Shown one piece after another: positions 59,649-64,000 of a stretch of DNA of 64,000 nucleotides. This DNA is from an uncultured Flavobacterium sp. (GTDB lineage: Bacteria > Bacteroidota > Bacteroidia > Flavobacteriales > Flavobacteriaceae). Made by a program: the position numbers and the translations under genes. The notes beneath the pieces were generated by a model that did no database searches, was not told the origin of the DNA, and saw only the letters and a list, made by a program, of their open reading frames with translations. Position 1 is the stretch's first letter, and each line of letters opens with the position of its first letter. The DNA lies in the NCBI RefSeq assembly GCF_951805225.1, contig NZ_OX638201.1:4216001-4280000 (forward strand), in the 5' to 3' direction.

Positions 59649-60224
59649 ATGAACAAAGGAAAATTAATTGTTTTCTCAGCTCCTTCAGGATCGGGAAAAA
59701 CAACTATAGTAAGACATTTACTTGGGAAAGAAGATTTAAACTTAGAATTTTCGATCTCAGCGGCTTCACGCGACCCACGCGGAGAAGAAGAACACGGAAA
59801 AGATTATTATTTTATTTCGTTAGAAGAATTCAAAAAACACATTAAAGCCGAGAATTTCCTGGAATGGGAAGAAGTTTATCGTGATAATTTTTACGGTACT
59901 CTAAAAGCCGAAATTGAACGCATTTGGGCTTTAGGCAAAAACGTGATTTTTGATATTGATGTTGCCGGAGGATTGCGTATTAAACATAAATTCCCGGATC
60001 AGACTTTGGCTGTTTTTGTAAAACCTCCAAGTGTTGACGAATTAAAACGCCGACTAAAAGAACGCTCTACAGAAACTGATGACAAAATAAATATGCGTAT
60101 CGCAAAAGCTTCTGTTGAATTGGCTACAGCTCCGCAATTTGACACGATCATCAAAAATTATGATTTGGATACTGCAAAAGAAGAAGCCTATCAATTGGTA
60201 AAAGCTTTTGTAAACAAAGACTAG
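59649..60224 (+). CDS. gmk: Guanylate kinase
   Basis: A 191-residue enzyme that phosphorylates GMP to GDP with ATP. The P-loop APSGSGKTT is at 11-19, the GMP-binding segment SAASRDPRGEEEHGKDYYF follows, and ENFLEWEEVYRDNFYGT and FDIDVAGGLRIK are conserved. The length is typical. It probably belongs to the yicC transcript, separated by 91 bases of palindromic repeat. Confidence 0.97.
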   Translation: MNKGKLIVFSAPSGSGKTTIVRHLLGKEDLNLEFSISAASRDPRGEEEHGKDYYFISLEEFKKHIKAENFLEWEEVYRDNFYGTLKAEIERIWALGKNVIFDIDVAGGLRIKHKFPDQTLAVFVKPPSVDELKRRLKERSTETDDKINMRIAKASVELATAPQFDTIIKNYDLDTAKEEAYQLVKAFVNKD

Positions 60225-60298
60225 AAACTTCATAAACCAATACTATTTTACAATAAGAGCCGTTAGCATTGATGTAAACCGCTATTAATATTTGTATT

Positions 60299-60721
60299 AT
60301 GATTAATTTATTTGAAATAAAAAGAAACGAGAATTATCTGAGCATTATTATTCTTATCATTAGAATAGCAATTGCAACATTGATGATTTCGCACGGATTA
60401 TCTAAACTGAATATGCTTTTAGCCGGAGGTAAAATTGATTTTCCTGATCCGCTTGGAGTAGGAAATACAGCGTCTTTAGCTCTTGCAGTTTTTGCAGAAG
60501 TAATATGTTCTTTCTTTATTTTTATTGGTCTTGCCACAAGATTAGCTACTGTACCATTAATCATTACAATGCTGGTCGCTGTATTTATTATTCATGGCGC
60601 TGATCCAATCGATGTTAAAGAAATGGGAATTCTATATTTGTTATTTTATGTACTTCTTTTGGTTACCGGAAGTGGTAAATTCTCAGTTGACAATTTAATT
60701 TCGAAAAAGAATCGTTACTAA
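60299..60721 (+). CDS. DoxX-family membrane protein
   Basis: A 140-residue inner-membrane protein with four predicted helices. The DoxX pattern is RIAIATLMISHGLSKL in helix 1, a loop with GGKIDFPDPLGVG, AVFAEVICSFFIFIGLATRL in helix 2-3 and LLFYVLLLVTGSGKFS-VD at the end. DoxX proteins are linked to thiosulfate:quinone reductases or redox homeostasis; the precise role of this type is unknown. It lies between gmk and nadD in the same direction. Confidence 0.88.
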   Translation: MINLFEIKRNENYLSIIILIIRIAIATLMISHGLSKLNMLLAGGKIDFPDPLGVGNTASLALAVFAEVICSFFIFIGLATRLATVPLIITMLVAVFIIHGADPIDVKEMGILYLLFYVLLLVTGSGKFSVDNLISKKNRY

Positions 60722-60791
60722 GCTATTTTTAAATACCATAGATTAATTTGAATGTAATAATTACGATTTGAATTATGAAAAAAACTCTTTT

Positions 60792-61373
60792 ATGAAGATA
60801 GGCCTTTATTTCGGAACTTATAATCCCATTCATGTTGGCCACTTAATCATTGCCAATCATATGGCTGAGTTTGCCGATTTAGATCAAATTTGGATGGTCG
60901 TTACGCCACATAATCCGCTTAAAAAGAAAGCCACTTTATTAGACGATCATCAACGTTTGGAAATGGTTTTTCTGGCAACAGAAGATTATCCAAAAATTAA
61001 ACCTTCGGATATTGAATTCAAATTACCGCAGCCTAATTATACCGTAAATACGTTGGTTCATTTACATGAAAAATATCCAACTCATGACTTTTCATTAATT
61101 ATGGGCGAAGACAATTTGAAAACGCTTCATAAATGGAAAAACTACGAAGTGCTTCTGGATCATTATGATATTTATGTGTACCCAAGGATTTCTGATGAAG
61201 AGGAAAATATCGAATTAAAATCGCATCCAAAAGTTCATGTTATTGATGCGCCAATTGTAGAGATTTCTTCAACTTTTATTCGAAATAGTATTAAAGAAGG
61301 AAAAAATATCCAACCACTTTTACCTCCAAAAGTTTGGGAATATATTGATCATAATAATTTTTATAAGAAGTAA
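60792..61373 (+). CDS. nadD: Nicotinate-nucleotide adenylyltransferase
   Basis: A 193-residue enzyme that adenylates nicotinate mononucleotide to deamido-NAD. The nucleotidyl-transferase motif GTYNPIHVGH is at 8-17, MVVTPHNPLKKK and MGEDNLKTLHKWKNYE follow, and the C-terminal ISSTFIRNSI is the second ATP-binding motif. I chose the ATG at 60792; the frame's TTG at 60768 adds eight residues. A six-codon ORF (60775-60795, MKKTLL) ends by overlapping this ATG and might couple translation. The 3' end of the gene is duplicated at 61760-61775, as part of a tandem duplication of the downstream region. Confidence 0.95.
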   Translation: MKIGLYFGTYNPIHVGHLIIANHMAEFADLDQIWMVVTPHNPLKKKATLLDDHQRLEMVFLATEDYPKIKPSDIEFKLPQPNYTVNTLVHLHEKYPTHDFSLIMGEDNLKTLHKWKNYEVLLDHYDIYVYPRISDEEENIELKSHPKVHVIDAPIVEISSTFIRNSIKEGKNIQPLLPPKVWEYIDHNNFYKK

Positions 61374-61385
61374 AAAAATACAATC

Positions 61386-61434
61386 TTGTCATTTCGACGA
61401 AGGAGAAATCTCCACGAGAAGCTCGACAAAGATT
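61386..61434. repeat. TTGTCATTTCGACGAAGG dispersed element
   Basis: TTGTCATTTCGACGAAGGAG followed by AAATCTCCACGAGAAGCTCG and ACAAAGATT. It is palindromic in part (GGAGAAATCTCC, CGAGAAGCTCG) and is present only in the first copy of the duplication. I recognise this sequence type as very common in Flavobacterium intergenic DNA. Confidence 0.6.
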
Positions 61435-61671
61435 AACAAATTTAAGTTGCCTTCAGTTTTAACTGGAGGTTTTTTATTTTCAAAAAACATCATTCCATAG
61501 GAATGTCTGCTCGGTAGAATTAAATTTGAATTACGATTATACGTTCCATAGGAACGTTTGATTAATGGTCCAGATATTTCACCATAAAGACAGGTGTCCT
61601 TACAGGACACAACGCAAAATGCTCTTATTATTTTTTACCAATGAGAGATTCCTACGGAATAAAAACAGAAT

Positions 61672-61708
61672 AAAAAAAGCCTGAATTTTACAATTCAGGC
61701 TTTTTTTT
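61672..61708. terminator. Duplicated copy of the nadV terminator
   Basis: AAAGCCTGAATT (61677-61688) and AATTCAGGCTTT (61692-61703) with A- and T-runs on the two sides. It is the first copy of the terminator at 62012-62047 and could now end nadD transcripts. Confidence 0.8.
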
Positions 61709-61712
61709 ATAA

Positions 61713-61761
61713 TTATGCTTCAACATTAATATCGCTTTTAACTCGAGATCTGATATCACTT
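61713..61761 (-). pseudogene. Duplicated 3' tail of nadV
   Basis: These 49 bases repeat the last 15 codons plus stop of nadV with two differences. It joins directly to a copy of the nadD 3' end, so it is a relic of the tandem duplication and not a gene of its own. Confidence 0.8.
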
Positions 61762-62011
61762 TTATAAGAAGTAAACTCATATTTTCAATAGCCTTCAGTT
61801 TTTACTGGAGGTTTTTTATTTTCAAAAAACATCATTCCATAGGAATGTCTGCTCGGTAGAATTAAATTTGAATTACGATTATACGTTCCATAGGAACGTT
61901 TGATTAATGGTCCAGATATTTCACCATAAAAACAGGTGTCCCTACAGGACACAACCCAAAATGCTCTTATTATTTTTACCAATGAGATATTCCTACGGAA
62001 TATAAAACAGA

Positions 62012-62047
62012 ATAAAAAAAGCCTGAATTTTACAATTCAGGCTTTCA
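62012..62047 (-). terminator. nadV terminator
   Basis: AAAGCCTGAATT (62018-62029) and AATTCAGGCTTT (62034-62045). On the minus strand it is followed by a run of T, 7 bases after the nadV stop. Confidence 0.88.
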
Positions 62048-62053
62048 TTTTAA

Positions 62054-63523
62054 TTATGCTTCAACATTAATATCACTTTTAACTCGAGATCTAATATCAC
62101 TTAAAGATTGATTTGCTAAAAGTTTTCCATCTCTAAAAACCTCCTTCAATTCACCTTGTTTTTCTTCTTCCCAAGAAACATTATCGGTTAAATGATATAT
62201 TCCATCAACTAAATCAATTTTCATTAATCCTTTAGCAGATTTTTTAGTTCCGTCGTCTGTAATTGGATCTTTAAAAATAGCTCTTCCTTCGCCATCAACT
62301 TCTCCATAAGTAGCTTTCATAGCAAATCCAAAAGTATCTCTTGTGTTATATTGATACGTAAAAGATCCAATTCCAAGAACAACATTTGTAGATGCAAAAC
62401 CTTTTGCTTTTAATCTTTCGCAAATTTGGATAGATCTCGCAACAGTAATACTATCGCCGTAAATAGCTCCAATTTGAGGTATAAGCTCTTTATATCCTTT
62501 TGCGTTAGTTGCACCTCCAAAAACATCCCAAAGAAGCTCAATTACACCTTTTTTCTCTTCTTCTGTTTTTCCGTTTGGATTTCCGCAGATAATATCAACC
62601 GGATCTCCACTATCAGGACGAATCACGACTTTACCTTCTCTGGCAACAATATCTTCTTTTAGACGTGGCAAATAATCAGTTAAAACTTTCCATAAATCCC
62701 AAGTATCAGAAACGATAGAAACAATTCCTTTTGGATAAACCTCCGTAACTAATCTTTTGAAAGTTTCACATTCACCTTCAGTAGTTCCCATACACATTAC
62801 AGAATGCTCAGTTGCTGCAACAGAACCTGCGATTAATTCAGTATCAGAATTTGCATTGTAATAATCTTCGAAGAAATCAATTACAGGAATTGTATCAGAA
62901 CCTGTAAAACTCAACAAATGTCCCGCTGCAGAAGTTATCGCTGCTTCGATTCCGCCCATTCCTCTCATTGAGAAATCGTGCGCCTGCCAATCTACAAATT
63001 CTGGAACAGATGAAGTTTCATCAGCATATTTGTCTAATACTTTTCTATATTCTCTCGCAATTGTAGCCGAATTACAAGGCAACCAAATCACCGCAGAAAG
63101 TAATGTTTCGAAATAATTCGTCAACCAGAAAAATTCCGGAAGCGTATTGTACATCGTAAACATTGGCACTCTCAAAGGTACACTCGCGCCTTCTGGCAAA
63201 GCTTTAAAAACCATCGGAATATATCCTAAATCATGAAGATCTTCGATATGTTTTGTACCGACTTGATTTTCGCCTAAATAATTATTGATTCTTCTTGCGT
63301 ATTTTTTAACCACTTCTTCTTTTGGTTGTTTGAAGAAATCAGCATCAAAATCATGAATAATGTATTTTTTGATGAAATATTGCAATCCAAAAAACACTAC
63401 TTCATCAAGACCTTCAATTCTTGATTTTCTTGGTGTCCAGTTAGAATATACTAATGTGGTTTTGTCTGGATATTGTCTTCTGTGGTCAACTTTGTAACCG
63501 TCGGTTAATAATAATGGGTTCAT
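62054..63523 (-). CDS. nadV: Nicotinamide phosphoribosyltransferase (NAMPT/NadV type)
   Basis: A 489-residue type II phosphoribosyltransferase. The opening MNPLLLTDGYKVDHRRQYPD and NWTPRKSRIEG are NAMPT-like. The catalytic His is H240 in ATEHSVMCMG, and the PRPP/acceptor site IRPDSGDP is at 301-308, followed by GIGSFTYQYNTRDTFGFAMK. The enzyme makes nicotinamide mononucleotide from nicotinamide and PRPP, which salvages NAD. The nicotinate enzyme of the same superfamily is an alternative, but the animal-like NAMPT motifs argue for nicotinamide. The gene follows the deoxyribosyltransferase-fold gene by 6 bases, so they form one transcript. Confidence 0.92.
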   Translation of the reverse strand: MNPLLLTDGYKVDHRRQYPDKTTLVYSNWTPRKSRIEGLDEVVFFGLQYFIKKYIIHDFDADFFKQPKEEVVKKYARRINNYLGENQVGTKHIEDLHDLGYIPMVFKALPEGASVPLRVPMFTMYNTLPEFFWLTNYFETLLSAVIWLPCNSATIAREYRKVLDKYADETSSVPEFVDWQAHDFSMRGMGGIEAAITSAAGHLLSFTGSDTIPVIDFFEDYYNANSDTELIAGSVAATEHSVMCMGTTEGECETFKRLVTEVYPKGIVSIVSDTWDLWKVLTDYLPRLKEDIVAREGKVVIRPDSGDPVDIICGNPNGKTEEEKKGVIELLWDVFGGATNAKGYKELIPQIGAIYGDSITVARSIQICERLKAKGFASTNVVLGIGSFTYQYNTRDTFGFAMKATYGEVDGEGRAIFKDPITDDGTKKSAKGLMKIDLVDGIYHLTDNVSWEEEKQGELKEVFRDGKLLANQSLSDIRSRVKSDINVEA

Positions 63524-63529
63524 ATTTTG

Positions 63530-63982
63530 TTATTTAAGTAAATTTTGTATTAACTCTTCCAATGTTTTAAACTGTTCTATTGCATATCTTTCACATACAA
63601 TATCAATATTGCCTTTGCGCCAAAAATTTTCTTCAACAACGACTTTCATTTTATTCGATTGTGCATAAAGTCCAAACTCAAGCAAAGATATTGGCGACAT
63701 TGTATCTCCGGCAAAATACATAATAACAATATCTGCATTTTCTAATGCGCCAAGTTCCCAATTTACTTGCTCCTTGAAATCGCTATTTTCTATCGTTTGT
63801 GACCAACTGCTATCCCATTCATTTCTTCTTGGGTTAAAAATAATATAATCGTTTTGTAGCAATTCTTCACATTTTTTCTGCCAGTTTACAGCTTTATCCA
63901 TTTCGATAGAACCAGCAAGAAAAATTGTTTTGAAATCATTTTGCAAAGGAATTGTTTCTGGTGCTTTATAAACTCTTTTCAT
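63530..63982 (-). CDS. Nucleoside 2-deoxyribosyltransferase-fold protein
   Basis: A 150-residue cytosolic protein. The fold signature is FLAGSIEM (21-28) at the first strand, FNPRRNEWD (49-57), a strand ADIVIMYF, and the catalytic-Glu-like SLLEFGLYA (99-107, E102). Such proteins (Nuc_deoxyri_tr2-like) cleave or transfer N-glycosidic bonds of nucleosides; in NAD-salvage operons they might act on nicotinamide nucleosides or related compounds, which is inference from the 6-base distance to nadV. The start is 18 bases from the window end, so more genes of this unit may lie upstream. Confidence 0.82.
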   Translation of the reverse strand: MKRVYKAPETIPLQNDFKTIFLAGSIEMDKAVNWQKKCEELLQNDYIIFNPRRNEWDSSWSQTIENSDFKEQVNWELGALENADIVIMYFAGDTMSPISLLEFGLYAQSNKMKVVVEENFWRKGNIDIVCERYAIEQFKTLEELIQNLLK

Positions 63983-64000
63983 ACTTCTATTTGTTTCTGC

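Larger units (their letters stand above)
61359..62102. repeat. Tandem duplication of the nadD-nadV intergenic region
   Basis: Two copies: about 61359-61760 and about 61760-62102. Each begins with the nadD tail (TTTTATAAGAAGTAAA) and ends with the last 49 bases of the nadV gene. The common core (61449-61712 and 61791-62053) differs at only about ten positions by eye. It includes ATTCCATAGGAATG, CGTTCCATAGGAACG and a terminator. Copy 1 has about 58 extra bases, the element at 61386-61434. Apart from these, the 680-base gap between the genes holds no credible gene. Confidence 0.85.

Noticed and set aside
61389..61610. 73-codon minus-strand ORF in the nadD-nadV gap
   Set aside because: It is formed by the palindromic repeat sequence (CGTTCCATAGGAACG and others). 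The same peptide appears in the second copy, so it reflects the duplication and not a gene.
61785..61982. 65-codon minus-strand ORF in the second duplicated copy
   Set aside because: Same reason: it is a translation of repeat DNA with no start context and no known domain.

Overview
The window is a low-GC chromosomal segment from a member of the Bacteroidota, most likely the genus Flavobacterium. The evidence is the TAnnTTTG promoter element upstream of many genes, type IX secretion (PorZ with a type A sorting domain), the full moxR-DUF58-Bat cluster, family-typical proteins (NAMPT-type salvage, Roadblock pair, Cys-poor DksA-like protein), and many short dispersed palindromic intergenic sequences. 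No rRNA, tRNA, CRISPR array, transposase or prophage gene was seen. Genus-level assignment is inference from gene content, not from a marker alignment.

Layout. 0-0.7 kb: tail of a Roadblock/LC7 gene and a second Roadblock-like gene. 0.9-15.9 kb, mostly minus strand: DksA-like protein and ileS, a secreted unknown, a PQQ-type propeller protein, recO, porZ, gdhA, an outer-membrane-like protein (plus strand), and a cystathionine gamma-synthase family enzyme. 16-20.8 kb: a lipoprotein, a nucleotidyltransferase/helical pair, an AlbA_2 (Schlafen-like) protein, an SDR and an aldo/keto reductase. 21-30.4 kb: moxR, DUF58, a two-TM protein, batA, batB, batC, batD, batE in one direction. 30.4-38.1 kb: YfbK-like VWA lipoprotein, formyl-THF cyclo-ligase with an aspartoacylase-family protein, uvrC, and a patatin-barrel protein. 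38.4-43.4 kb: aromatic amino-acid catabolism (hmgA, hppD, kynA), interrupted by a four-helix-bundle gene and a candidate small RNA. 43.4-51.7 kb: M23 peptidase lipoprotein, two small unknowns, pgi, a TonB-dependent receptor, a 4-TM protein and RlpA. 51.9-57.4 kb: a class I lanthipeptide cluster. 57.5-64 kb: DinB, an ArsC/Spx-like protein, yicC-gmk, DoxX, nadD, a duplicated intergenic block, NAMPT (nadV) and a deoxyribosyltransferase-fold protein.

The most noteworthy system is the lanthipeptide cluster: a double-glycine precursor with its own promoter, a terminator-like hairpin after it, then LanC and a LanB divided into separate glutamylation and elimination proteins, as in pinensin-type Bacteroidota clusters. 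No exporter or leader peptidase is encoded beside it. Second in interest are (i) a compact structured RNA candidate at 41541-41651 with its own promoter and terminator, (ii) a tandem duplication of the nadD-nadV intergenic region that carries the 3' tails of both genes, and (iii) the wide set of dispersed palindromes, several of them inside the bat gene cluster and around the four-helix-bundle gene.

Functional links: nadD and nadV converge on NAD synthesis; hppD and hmgA carry tyrosine degradation to maleylacetoacetate and kynA opens tryptophan degradation; the Bat proteins form an envelope VWA/TPR assembly with the MoxR ATPase; yicC and gmk are a usual pair.
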